A stretch of DNA of 64,000 bases from Streptomyces sp. NBC_00539 (GCF_036346105.1 NZ_CP107811.1:1116001-1180000); one strand, 5' to 3'. Positions 10,018 to 17,762 are shown, counted from the stretch's first letter. The notes: generated by a model from the sequence alone, not told the origin. Numbers and translations: made by a program.

Positions 10018-10446
10018 TCAGGCCTCCGGCGTGCCGGAGCCGCCCTCGTCCGTGCCCGCTCCCCCCGGTCGGTCCGAGGAGGCGGGCCGGTCCGAGGAGG
10101 CGATCTTCGCCCGGACCTCGTCCATGTCCAGGGCGCGGGCCTGAGCGATGAGGTCGGTCAGCGCCGCCTCGGGGAGCGCGCCGGGCTGCGCGAAGATTGC
10201 CACCTGGTCCCGGACGATCATCAGCGTCGGGATGGAGGTGATCTGGAAGGCCCCGGCCAGCTCCTGCTGCGCCTCGGTGTCCACCTTGGCGAAGAGCAGG
10301 TCCGGATTGGCCTCGGAGGCCTTCTCGTAGACCGGTGCGAACTGCAGGCAGGGACGGCACCAGCCGGCCCAGAAATCGATCAGCACGAAGGGGTTTTCGC
10401 TGACCGTCCGGTCGAAGTTCTCCTTGGTGAGCTTGATTGTCGCCAC
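10018..10446 (-). CDS. thioredoxin with CRPC active site
   Basis: A 142-residue thioredoxin. The fold is complete through residue 110, with the cis-proline turn at TSIPT. The active site reads WCRPC, not the canonical WCGPC, which should alter redox potential. A 25-residue hydrophilic tail with a duplicated ASSDRP element follows, absent from classic TrxA. The GTG start at 10446 has a textbook AGGAGG 10 nt upstream. It lies just upstream of the flavin disulfide oxidoreductase in the same direction, so the two may be co-transcribed and act together, although the oxidoreductase is not a standard thioredoxin reductase. Confidence 0.9.
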   Translation of the reverse strand: MATIKLTKENFDRTVSENPFVLIDFWAGWCRPCLQFAPVYEKASEANPDLLFAKVDTEAQQELAGAFQITSIPTLMIVRDQVAIFAQPGALPEAALTDLIAQARALDMDEVRAKIASSDRPASSDRPGGAGTDEGGSGTPEA

Positions 10447-10528
10447 GGTGTCCGAACCTCCTGATGTAGCCGGTTGTCCTGCGTGAACGAACGATCCGTC
10501 CCCAGCATTCCTGGTGCGCCGCCGTTCC

Positions 10529-11968
10529 CTAGAACGGGTGAGCGGGCGCGGCCGTGCGGACCGTGGTCCAGCGGAGTTCGGTGAAGGCTTCCAGGTTCGC
10601 TTCGCCGCCGAAGCGGGCTCCCGTGCCCGACGCGCCGACGCCGCCGAAGGGGGCCACGGCCTCGTCGTTGACCGTCTGGTCGTTCACGTGCGCGATACCG
10701 GTCGGGATGCGGCCGGCCAGGTCGAGCCCGTGCGCCGCGTCGCGCGTGACGATGCCGAGGGAGAGGCCGTAGGGGCCGGCCGAGGCCAGTGCCACCGCCT
10801 CGTCCTCCGTAGCGAAGGACCGTACGGGCGCCACGGGGCCGAAGACCTCCTCCGTGTAGGCCGGGCAGTCGTCGGACACCGCGGCCAGCACCGTCGGCCG
10901 GTAGAACAGGTCCCGGTGGGTGCCGCCCGCCACCAGCTTGGCACCCTGCTCGGCGCTCGCCTCGACCAGGGCGTGGACGCGCTCCACCTGACCCCGGTCG
11001 ATGAGCGGCCCCAGGTGCACGCGCTCGCGGTACGGGTCCCCCACCGCCAGCGCCTCCGCACGCGCGGCGAGCCGCTCCACGTACTCGTCGTACAGGGAGG
11101 CGTGCACCAGGTGGCGCCCGGCGGTCATGCAGATCTGCCCCTGGTGGAAGAAGGAGCCCCAGGAGGCCTGTGCGACGGCGGCTTCCACGTCGGCGTCCTC
11201 CAGCACGACGAGCGCCGAGTTGCCGCCCAGCTCCAGGTGCGCACGCGTCAGGTGACGTCCCGCCAGCTCTGCGACCGTGCGTCCGGCAGCGGTCGATCCG
11301 GTGAACGACACCACCCGTACGCGGGGATCGGCGACGACCGCCGCCCCCGTCGCGGCCCCGCCCGGCAGCACGTGCAGCAGCCCCGCGGGAAGCCCCGCCG
11401 CGGCTAACACCGCGGCCAGGGCGATGCCGCCGCAGACGGCGGTGCGCGGGTCGGGCTTGAGCAGGACCGCGTTGCCCAGGGCGAGGGCCGGGGCCACCGA
11501 ACGGATCGACAGGATCAGCGGCGCGTTGAACGGGGCGATGACCCCGACCACCCCGGCCGGCACCCGCCGGGTGAAGGAGAGCCGGGGCGCTTCGCTGGGC
11601 AGGACCTGCCCGGCAGGACGCGAGGCCAGTGCGGCCGCCTCGTAGCACTCCTGCGCGGCGACGTGCAGCTCGAAGTCCGCCTTGCCGGGTATGGAGCCGG
11701 ACTCCCGTACCAGCCAGTCCCGCAGTTCTTCGGCGTGCTCGGCGAACAGGTCCCCGGCGCGGCGCAGCACGGCCGCCCGCTCCAGGTGGGTGGCCCGGGC
11801 CCAGTCGCGCTGCGCGGCCCGGGCCCGTACGGCGGCCTCGGCCACGTCCACGGGCCCGGCGAGGTCGAGGGTGGCGAGGGTGCGCCCGGTCGCGGGTTCG
11901 ACGACCGGGGCGGTGCCGCCGGTCAGGGTGGGTCCGTCCTGCCAGAGCGTCGGGTCGAGGAGCGGCAT
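10529..11968 (-). CDS. aldehyde dehydrogenase, benzaldehyde dehydrogenase type
   Basis: A 479-residue NAD(P)-dependent aldehyde dehydrogenase. Catalytic Glu lies in LELGGNSALVVL, catalytic Cys in HQGQICMTAGR, and the cofactor site in SFTGSTAAGR. The pattern of residues and length match actinobacterial benzaldehyde or aromatic aldehyde dehydrogenases, oxidising an aldehyde to its acid. The ATG at 11968 is preferred over an upstream frame extension that is low-complexity. Its own upstream region carries two CAGTTA direct repeats (12051-12067). It sits downstream of a thiolase gene in the same direction, but 350 bp of repetitive DNA separates them, so separate transcription is likely. Confidence 0.85.
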   Translation of the reverse strand: MPLLDPTLWQDGPTLTGGTAPVVEPATGRTLATLDLAGPVDVAEAAVRARAAQRDWARATHLERAAVLRRAGDLFAEHAEELRDWLVRESGSIPGKADFELHVAAQECYEAAALASRPAGQVLPSEAPRLSFTRRVPAGVVGVIAPFNAPLILSIRSVAPALALGNAVLLKPDPRTAVCGGIALAAVLAAAGLPAGLLHVLPGGAATGAAVVADPRVRVVSFTGSTAAGRTVAELAGRHLTRAHLELGGNSALVVLEDADVEAAVAQASWGSFFHQGQICMTAGRHLVHASLYDEYVERLAARAEALAVGDPYRERVHLGPLIDRGQVERVHALVEASAEQGAKLVAGGTHRDLFYRPTVLAAVSDDCPAYTEEVFGPVAPVRSFATEDEAVALASAGPYGLSLGIVTRDAAHGLDLAGRIPTGIAHVNDQTVNDEAVAPFGGVGASGTGARFGGEANLEAFTELRWTTVRTAAPAHPF

Positions 11969-12050
11969 GGCGCGGGGCCTCCGGGTCTGGGTGGGGCGGG
12001 GGGTGCGGCAGCACGCGCCATCGTGCCAGACCCGGGGCGGCACTTCTGTT

Positions 12051-12067
12051 CAGTTATTGGGCAGTTA
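12051..12067. promoter_or_regulatory. direct repeats CAGTTA, 11-bp period
   Basis: CAGTTA at 12051-12056 and again at 12062-12067 (TAACTG-N5-TAACTG read toward the aldehyde dehydrogenase gene). The spacing is one helical turn, as for tandem half-sites of a regulator or response-regulator box. It lies 83 bp upstream of the aldehyde dehydrogenase start. Confidence 0.35.
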
Positions 12068-12098
12068 GGGCGATGGTTTGACCGGAAATGATCGACGG

Positions 12099-12147
12099 AG
12101 GTGGGGGCGAGGGTGGGGGCGGGGCGGGGCGGGGCGGGGCGGGGGCG
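12099..12147 (+). repeat. G-run block with (GGGGC)n
   Basis: A G-rich block with at least six runs of four or more G on the plus strand, including repeated GGGGC units. Four closely spaced G-tracts satisfy the simple G-quadruplex rule. It is noncoding, between the thiolase and aldehyde dehydrogenase genes. Confidence 0.6.
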
Positions 12148-12194
12148 ACTTCGCCCGCGGCCCGTCGTCCGGCTGTGGGGCCGGTTCTACGTCC

Positions 12195-12300
12195 GGGTCC
12201 GCGTCCGGCCCGGGTCCGCTCTGGGTCCGGCCCGGGTCCGGTTCTGGGTCCGGCCCGGGTCCGCTCTGGGTCCGGCCCGCGTCCGGTTCGGCGTCCGGCC
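12195..12300. repeat. tandem 22-23 bp repeats
   Basis: Four adjoining units of 22-23 bp (12211-12232, 12233-12255, 12256-12277, 12278-12300) start with CGGGTCCG or a variant and end GTCCGGCC, preceded by a partial unit from 12195. They stop 18 bp before the thiolase stop codon. The interval 11969-12318 holds no gene; it consists of the promoter-side repeats, the G-run block and this array. Confidence 0.7.
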
Positions 12301-12318
12301 CGAGTCCCGCCCGCCCGG

Positions 12319-13518
12319 TCAGCGCTCCAGGACCAGCGCGATGCCCTGCCCGACGCCGATGCACAGCGCCGCCATGCCCGTACCGGAGCCGGCCGCCGCG
12401 AGCTGGTGGGCGACCGATCCCGCCAGCCGGGCACCCGAGGCGCCGAGCGGGTGACCGATCGCGATCGCACCGCCGCGCGGATTGACCACCGCCGGGTCCA
12501 GCTCCGGCCAGGCGGCCAGACAACCCAACGCCTGCGCCGCGAACGCCTCGTTCAACTCCAGCACGGACAGCTCGCCCATCTCCCGGCCGGCCTTGGCGAG
12601 AGCCCGCTGGACGGCCTCCACCGGTCCGAGCCCGAACAGCTGCGGCTCGATCCCCGTGACGGCGCTCGCACTGATGCGGGCCAACGGCTCCCGGCCGGTG
12701 GCGGCGAGCCCCGCCCCGTCCGTCAGCAGCAGCGCCGCGGCCCCGTCGTTCAGCGGGGAGGCGTTGCCCGCGGTGACCGTGCCTGAGCCGTCGGTACGGA
12801 ACGCGGGCTTGAGCCGCGCCATCGCCTCCGGGGTGGAGCCTTCCCGGATCGACTCGTCACGTACGAGCTGCGCTCCGGGGTACGGGACGACCTCGCCGTC
12901 GTAGAGCCCCTCGGCCCAGGCCGCCGCGGCCTTGCGGTGGCTCTCCAGGGCGAACAGGTCCTGCGCCTCGCGCGTGACGGCGTACTTGTCCGCGACGAGT
13001 TCGGCACCCTCGCCGAGCGAGCCCGTCCACTCCGCGGGCATCCGGGGGTTGGTCATCCGCCACCCCAGGGTGGTGGACCACATCTGCTGGTGCCCGGCCG
13101 GGAAGGCGCGCTCCGGCTTCTGCACCACCCACGGCGCGCGGGACATGGACTCCACCCCGCCCGCGATGGCCACGGAGGCGTCGCCGAGCGCGATGGCGCG
13201 GGCGGCCTGGATCACGGCCTCCAGGCCGGAGCCGCAAAGCCGGTTGACGGTGACGCCGGGGACGGACACGGGCAGTCCCGCGAGCAGCACCGCCATGCGC
13301 GCGACGTCCCGGTTGTCCTCGCCCGCCCCGTTGGCGTCGCCGAAGACGACGTCGTCGATGCGGGCCGGGTCGAGGTCGGGCGTACGGTCCACCAGCGCGC
13401 GCACCACGTGGGCGGCCAGGTCGTCCGGTCGGACACCGGCGAGCGCCCCTCCGAACTTGCCGATCGGGGTGCGGACGGCGTCGACGACGTAGACGTCGCG
13501 GACGGTGCGGATGCTCAT
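12319..13518 (-). CDS. acetyl-CoA acyltransferase (thiolase)
   Basis: A 399-residue thiolase of the degradative type, closest in look to 3-ketoacyl-CoA or beta-ketoadipyl-CoA thiolases. The nucleophile is Cys95 in NRLCGSGLEA; the other active-site motifs are NEAFAAQAL, GHPLGASGAR and the C-terminal CIGVGQG. The protein starts MSIRTVRDVYVVDAVRTPIG and AGGAGAGA precedes the ATG at 13518; the frame stays open upstream but that part is unrelated. It may cleave ketoacyl-CoA from fatty or aromatic acid breakdown. The aldehyde dehydrogenase downstream and LacI regulator upstream are in the same direction but across repeat-rich gaps. Confidence 0.9.
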   Translation of the reverse strand: MSIRTVRDVYVVDAVRTPIGKFGGALAGVRPDDLAAHVVRALVDRTPDLDPARIDDVVFGDANGAGEDNRDVARMAVLLAGLPVSVPGVTVNRLCGSGLEAVIQAARAIALGDASVAIAGGVESMSRAPWVVQKPERAFPAGHQQMWSTTLGWRMTNPRMPAEWTGSLGEGAELVADKYAVTREAQDLFALESHRKAAAAWAEGLYDGEVVPYPGAQLVRDESIREGSTPEAMARLKPAFRTDGSGTVTAGNASPLNDGAAALLLTDGAGLAATGREPLARISASAVTGIEPQLFGLGPVEAVQRALAKAGREMGELSVLELNEAFAAQALGCLAAWPELDPAVVNPRGGAIAIGHPLGASGARLAGSVAHQLAAAGSGTGMAALCIGVGQGIALVLER

Positions 13519-13680
13519 GGGGTCTCTCCTGGGCGGATCCGTACGGGCGGAGCCGGGCCGGCGCCGGTGGCGGCACCGGCGCATGGCGCCGGGTGCGCCC
13601 GGATGGGGCGCGCCCGCAGTCTCCGTCCGCCGATCACCGCCTGTCAACGGCCTGCCCGGGGCACCGGACCTCGGGAGCCC

Positions 13681-13791
13681 GCCGGGCGGACCGGGCGGAC
13701 CGGGCGGACCGGGCCGACCGGGCCGACTGATTCGGCTCAGCCGGAGTCGGCTCAGGTGAACTCGGCTCAGGTGGACTCGGTTCAGGTGGAC
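13681..13791. repeat. tandem 9-bp and 15-bp repeats at the lacI-type gene 3' end
   Basis: A run of 9-bp GGGCGGACC-type units (about 13684-13728) is followed by three 15-bp units, TCGGCTCAGGTGAAC and two near copies, at 13747-13791. The last copy contains the stop codon of the LacI-type gene, so repeat expansion has reached the coding end. The rest of the 13519-13781 gap holds nothing else I can identify. Confidence 0.65.
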
Positions 13792-14855
13792 TCGCGCCGT
13801 ACCGCCACGGCTGTCATCAGGTCGTGCCGCTCGGTGAGGTGGGAAGGTTCCCGCACCGCGCGGTCCACGAGGGCGGCCAGGTGCTCCCCCGTGGGCATCT
13901 CGATCTGCACCGTACTGAGCCGGGGGCGCAGCAACCGCCCGATCAGCAGGTCGTCGGCGCCGATGACGGCCACGTCCTCGGGGACGCGCAGGCCGGCGTC
14001 CTGGAGGGCCCGCATCAGCAGCGTCGCGTAGTCGTCGTTGTACGCGAAGACACCGTCCAGCCCGAGCGACCGCCAGCGGGCCGCGAGCGCGGCGGCCGAC
14101 GCCTCGTCGTAGGCGAGGGGCAACGGCTCCACCGCGGCGGACGCCACCGACCGGGCGCCCGCGAGCCGGGGCTCGGAGAAGAGCCCCAGTCCTTCCTCCT
14201 GCGGGACGACGACCCCGATCCGGCGCCGGCCCCGCTCGACCAGGTGGGCGGCCGCCCGGGCGCCGACTTCCGCCTGGTCCATGACCAGCGCGTGCGCCCC
14301 GGGCACCCGTCCGGGCCCCAGCGTTATCACCGCGCGGGCACCGGCCCGTTTGAGCGTCGCGACGTTGCCCGCACAGAGGGTGATCTCCCCGAGCGAGATC
14401 ACCGCGACGGGGCGCAGCTCGGCCCAGGAGCGGGCGGCCTCGTCGCCGGTGAGGCCGAGGCTGCCGTACTGCACGACGGTGTAGTCGAGGCGGCGCAGGG
14501 CCTGCTGGAGCTCGTTGAGGAAGGTGCGGTAGAGCGGGCCGAAGGGGACCTGGGAGGTGGGCAGCAGCACGATCCGGGTGTGCCCGGCCCGCAGGCTGCG
14601 CGCGGCGGCGTGCGGTACGTAACCCAGCTCCTCGGCGGCTTCGCGCACCTTGCGGCGGGTCGGCTCGCTGATGCGTACGGCTTCGGCGTTGTTCAGCACG
14701 TACGAGACCGTCGCGCGCGACACCCCGGCGACGCGGGCGACGTCGGCGCTGGTGGGTACGGCGGATGTGGCGGGTGTAGCGGGTATGGGAGATGTGGCGG
14801 ATGAGACGGATGTGGCGGATGTGGTGGTGGTTTGGGTGTGAGGTGTCTGAGGCAT
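13782..14855 (-). CDS. LacI family transcriptional regulator
   Basis: A 357-residue LacI-type repressor. An unusual Thr/Ser/Pro/Ala-rich leader of about 35 residues, encoded by a degenerate hexamer repeat, precedes the helix-turn-helix (SADVARVAGVSRATVSYVLN, then PTRRKVREAAEELGYVPHAA). The periplasmic-binding-like sensor domain follows to the end, with DGVFAYNDDYA and VIGADDLLIG as typical late motifs. The ligand is probably a sugar but cannot be named. The ATG at 14855 has AAGGA ten nt upstream. No sugar transporter is adjacent; its targets may lie elsewhere. Confidence 0.88.
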   Translation of the reverse strand: MPQTPHTQTTTTSATSVSSATSPIPATPATSAVPTSADVARVAGVSRATVSYVLNNAEAVRISEPTRRKVREAAEELGYVPHAAARSLRAGHTRIVLLPTSQVPFGPLYRTFLNELQQALRRLDYTVVQYGSLGLTGDEAARSWAELRPVAVISLGEITLCAGNVATLKRAGARAVITLGPGRVPGAHALVMDQAEVGARAAAHLVERGRRRIGVVVPQEEGLGLFSEPRLAGARSVASAAVEPLPLAYDEASAAALAARWRSLGLDGVFAYNDDYATLLMRALQDAGLRVPEDVAVIGADDLLIGRLLRPRLSTVQIEMPTGEHLAALVDRAVREPSHLTERHDLMTAVAVRREST

Positions 14856-15346
14856 TGCCCTGGAATCCTTGCAGACCGGGTACGCGTGGGGGGTTGGCGG
14901 ATGGCCTGAAACACGCGTTGGCACGCCTAATCCGCTGGCGGGGGGCGGTGCGTACTTCGGCAGGGCGGGGTGGGGGCGCGAGGCGGGTTCCCCTGCGGGG
15001 TGTGGGGGAGGTGCGGGCCGACTGCCGCTGGCGGAGTGCCCTTGGGCGGTGTCGGGGGGTGCTGGGGGCGTCCCGTCAGTCCACTGTCCTTTCGTGTCGG
15101 TCCGGTCCGTCAAGGGCGCTCGCTGCGCTCGCGTCGCTCCGCGATGGCCTGCGGCCACCCTTGACTGCCCGTCCCGCCCCAAAACGCCACAGACTGCCGG
15201 GAAGCCCCCAAGGAAACGGCCGGGAGGTCATGTTCCGACAACCCGGTCTCAACGACGCCCGCCCGAAGCCCCGGTCCAGGCCCGTCCTCTGCGACCCCTT
15301 CCATGCCCCGCTGTTGCGCCGCCCGAAGTTCCGGACGCCGGTCGGG
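14856..15346. other. repeat-type noncoding DNA upstream of lacI-type gene
   Basis: Noncoding interval with no supportable gene. Its main feature is the GTCAAGGG...CCCTTGAC structure at 15109-15165. The rest is GC-rich with poor codon structure in all frames. The promoter of the LacI-type gene must lie in the part nearest 14856-14950, but I see no clear hexamers. Confidence 0.5.
15109..15165. repeat. 57-bp dispersed-type palindromic element
   Basis: Outer 8-bp arms GTCAAGGG and CCCTTGAC enclose a core made of smaller palindromes (GCGCTCGCTGCGCTCGCG and GGCCTGCGGCC). From memory, elements of this look recur between genes in Streptomyces genomes, often near gene ends. It could fold into a cruciform or a stem-loop RNA. 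Confidence 0.55.
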
Positions 15347-16110
15347 AAATTCAGCCCCGCCGGCGATTGAGGCGCGGGGTCTGGGGCCGAGCCCCAGAAA
15401 GCCCCGAGCGCAGCGAGGGGGCCCACCCACCCACGCGACAGATCGCTACGCGCTCCCCCCGGCATAGCGTCCGCAGCCCGTCCCCGGCTGGGCATAAGCC
15501 GCCAACGACCGCTACGCGCTCCTCCCGGCTTGGCGTCCGCAGCCCGGCATGGGCTGGGCGTAGGCCGCCACGGTCGCTACACGGCTGACGTGCTCCGGCG
15601 TCGTACCGGCCACCGTTTTCGGCCCGTGGGGCGCCTGCCGGCGTTCGGCGCCGATCCGCAAATTCAGCCTCGCCGGCGATTGAGGCGCGGGGTCTGGGGC
15701 GGAGCCCCAGAAAGCCCCGAGCGCAGCGAGGGGGACCACCCACCCGCGCAACATTCGCTACGCGCTTCCCCCGGCGTAGCGTCCGCAGGCCGTCCGGGGC
15801 TGGACATAAGCCGCCACCGATCGCTACACAGCTGACGTGATCTGGCGTCGTACCTACCGCCATTCCCGGTCCGTGGGGCGCCTCCCAGCGTTCGACGCCG
15901 GCCAGCAAATTCAGCCCCGCCGGCGTTTGAGGCGCGGGGTCTGGGCCGGAGCCCCAGGGAGGCCCGAGCGTAGCGAGGGGGCCCGCCCACCGGCGCGACA
16001 GATCGCTACGCGCTCCCCCGGCACAGCGTCCGCAGGCCGCCCGGGGCTGGGCATGCCGACGATCGATGCCCGGCTGTCGCGCTGTGGCGTCGAACACGGC
16101 ACCGTTCCCA
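15347..16110. repeat. three tandem copies of a ~250-bp intergenic repeat
   Basis: The unit begins AAATTCAGCCCCGCCGGCG and continues TTGAGGCGCGGGGTCTGGGG, then a GAGCCCC hairpin and a CCCGAGCG-AGCGAGGGG stretch. Copies start at 15347, 15660 and 15907. Copy 1 is 313 bp because a 66-bp segment (about 15441-15509, repeated 15511-15573) is duplicated inside it; copy 2 is 247 bp; copy 3 runs to about 16110. Copies differ at scattered positions, so the array is not recent. Frames across it are open only because of GC bias. No gene is contained. Confidence 0.85.
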
Positions 16111-16119
16111 GCCGGAGGC

Positions 16120-16677
16120 CTACCGCCCCGGGCGTTCCCGCAGGACCGTCACCGCGCGCTCGTACCAGTCCCGGTTGGCCCGTTCGAAGGACAGGCCGCG
16201 GAGGCAGGTCAGGTAGGGGCCGACGCGGTCGCCGCGGCGGAGGAACTCCTCCTCGGCCAGCTCCCCGCGCATCGTGCGCAGGAGGGCGTCGAACAGCTCG
16301 ATCTTGGCTTCGGCGAAGGTGATCCGCTCGGCGAGCTGGGCGACCAGCGCGTCGGTGTTCACGTGGTCGGCTGCCTGCACTTTCACCAGCAGGTCGTCCC
16401 GGATGAAGGAGGGCTTCGTGGCGGCCGCGGTGAACCGTTCGAGTTCACCGAGTCCGGCACTGGTGACTTTGAACAGGCGCTTGTTCGGCCTGGTCTCCTG
16501 AACTACCTCGCGGCCGGCGATGAGGCCTTCGTGTTCGAGTTTGGCCAGTTCGGCATACAGCTGTTGCGGGAGCGCGTGCCAGAAGTTCGCCACGCCCATG
16601 TCGAACGCTTTGGCCAGCTGGTATCCGCTCAGTTCCTCGTCGAGCAGTGCCGCCAGGACGGCGTGGCGCAGAGCCAT
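16120..16677 (-). CDS. PadR family transcriptional regulator
   Basis: A 185-residue PadR-type repressor. The winged helix is at residues 1-80 (ALRHAVLAALLDEELSGYQLAKAF, FWHALPQQLYAELAKLEHEGLI) and the helical dimerisation part at 90-180, as in subfamily s2 PadR proteins (Vir-like C-terminal domain). GGAAGGAAACG precedes the ATG. It is divergent from a small NTF2-like gene, with a 6-6-6 palindrome (16720-16737) in the 83-bp gap, the expected arrangement for a self-regulating repressor that also controls its neighbour. The inducer is unknown; PadR proteins often respond to phenolics or drugs. Confidence 0.9.
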   Translation of the reverse strand: MALRHAVLAALLDEELSGYQLAKAFDMGVANFWHALPQQLYAELAKLEHEGLIAGREVVQETRPNKRLFKVTSAGLGELERFTAAATKPSFIRDDLLVKVQAADHVNTDALVAQLAERITFAEAKIELFDALLRTMRGELAEEEFLRRGDRVGPYLTCLRGLSFERANRDWYERAVTVLRERPGR

Positions 16678-16719
16678 CGGAGCGTTTCCTTCCTCTGGTC
16701 AGGGATCCCGGCCACATGA

Positions 16720-16737
16720 TAGTCAAGAAACTGACTA
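16720..16737. promoter_or_regulatory. candidate PadR operator TAGTCA-N6-TGACTA
   Basis: A perfect inverted repeat lies between the divergent PadR and NTF2-like genes, 23 bp before the latter's ATG. The outer flanks also pair (GAT...ATC) with a one-base slip. The surrounding sequence is markedly AT-rich for this genome, as in a promoter. Confidence 0.6.
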
Positions 16738-16760
16738 ATCACATTGAGGAGTGTGCCACG

Positions 16761-17183
16761 ATGACCACCGCCGACCGCTTCCGCTCCGCCGTCGACAGCC
16801 GCGACCTGACCGCCATCGGGGAGCTGTTCACCGAGGACGTGCGGCTGTACAGCCCGGTGAAGTTCACGCCGTTCGAAGGCAGGCCGATGGTCCTCGGTCT
16901 GTTCGGCGTGCTCCTGCGCACCTTCGAGGACTTCCGCTACGTCGGCCGGCTCGACGGCGCCGCCGAATCCAGCACTGCCGGGGCGGCCACCGACGCCGCC
17001 GTACTGGTGTTCCGGGCCACCGTGAACGGGAAGCAGATCCACGGCATCGACCTGCTGCACCTCGACGCGGAGGAGCGGATCAAGGAGATCACAGTGATGG
17101 TCCGCCCCCAGTCCGCGGTCATGGCCCTGGGTGAGGCGGTGCTGGCCGGGCTGGTGGCCGACGGCCTGGTCCCGGCCACGTAG
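16761..17183 (+). CDS. NTF2-like (SnoaL-type) protein
   Basis: A 140-residue protein of the nuclear-transport-factor-2/SnoaL fold: N-terminal helices (TTADRFRSAVDSRDLTAIGE), then LFTEDVRLYSPV and a curved sheet ending in EERIKEITVMVRP. Members are small hydrolases, isomerases or binding proteins; no catalytic pair can be assigned. The ATG at 16761 follows GAGGAG at proper spacing; a longer frame from 16647 has no ribosome binding site and runs back through the operator. It is probably repressed by the divergent PadR protein and may act on the same compound that PadR senses. Confidence 0.83.
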   Translation: MTTADRFRSAVDSRDLTAIGELFTEDVRLYSPVKFTPFEGRPMVLGLFGVLLRTFEDFRYVGRLDGAAESSTAGAATDAAVLVFRATVNGKQIHGIDLLHLDAEERIKEITVMVRPQSAVMALGEAVLAGLVADGLVPAT

Positions 17184-17216
17184 GGCGGGCCACCGGCAGG
17201 CAGTAACCTCTCGCGC

Positions 17217-17681
17217 ATGACGGCACTTTCACAGCACGGCAACAGCCACGTCGAGCAGCCCGGGCGGGACGGGGAGACGGCCACCACCGAGGCCGATCCG
17301 CACGCCATCGGGCCCGTGCGGACCTCGTACGCCCCCGACAAGGACGGCGATCCCGACCCGGGGGAGATCGTCTGGACCTGGGTCCCCTTCGAGGAGAACG
17401 ACGGGCGCGGCAAGGACCGGCCCGTGCTGGTGGTCGCGCGGGAGGCGGGCGGGAACACGCTGCTCGCGGTGCAGCTGTCCAGCAAGCGGCACGACCACGA
17501 CCGGGAGTGGGTGCCGATCGGCACCGGGCCGTGGGACGCCGCGGGGCGGGAGTCCTGGGTGGATGTGGACCGGGTGCTGCGGGTGCACGAGTCGGGCATG
17601 CGCCGCGAGGCGTGCGCGCTGGACCGGGGCCGGTTCCAGCTGGTGGTGAACCGGCTGCGGGAGCGCTACGGCTGGCAGTAG
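17217..17681 (+). CDS. PemK/MazF-like protein without antitoxin
   Basis: A 154-residue protein whose part from residue about 47 onward follows the PemK/MazF-like fold: DPGEIVWTWVPFEENDGRGK, DRPVLVVAREAG and the late SWVDVDRVLRVHESGMRRE. A 45-residue hydrophilic N-terminal extension is not part of the classic toxin. No antitoxin-sized gene lies on either side: the NTF2-like gene ends 33 bp upstream and a terminator follows. Such stand-alone forms are frequent in Streptomyces and may be RNases under other control or may have lost toxicity. Assignment to the superfamily is fairly safe; toxin activity is not shown. Confidence 0.75.
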   Translation: MTALSQHGNSHVEQPGRDGETATTEADPHAIGPVRTSYAPDKDGDPDPGEIVWTWVPFEENDGRGKDRPVLVVAREAGGNTLLAVQLSSKRHDHDREWVPIGTGPWDAAGRESWVDVDRVLRVHESGMRREACALDRGRFQLVVNRLRERYGWQ

Positions 17682-17698
17682 CCGGGGCGACGACCGGC

Positions 17699-17735
17699 GC
17701 GGCGGCCCCGCCCGTTGTCCGGGTGGGGCCGCCGC
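17699..17735. terminator. bidirectional hairpin between convergent genes
   Basis: A 15-bp stem with one G-U type mismatch (GCGGCGGCCCCGCCC against GGGTGGGGCCGCCGC) and 7-nt loop lies between the PemK-like gene and the opposing beta-helix gene. Confidence 0.65.
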
Positions 17736-17762
17736 CGTTCGGCCGCGCAGCGGGCCGGACGG

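Noticed and set aside
7288-10464. A plus-strand frame open for over 3 kb
   Set aside because: It is antisense to the metallophosphoesterase, flavoprotein and thioredoxin genes and has no domain or initiation site.
10529-14855. Biosynthetic gene cluster (thiolase, aldehyde dehydrogenase, LacI-type regulator)
   Set aside because: The genes are separated by repeat-rich gaps and no synthase, tailoring set or transporter is present.
15347-16110. Open frames across the repeat array with repeated GGAEF-like or PRGNHPPAQ-like peptides
   Set aside because: The peptide repeats only mirror the DNA repeat; no ribosome binding site and no consistent frame between copies.
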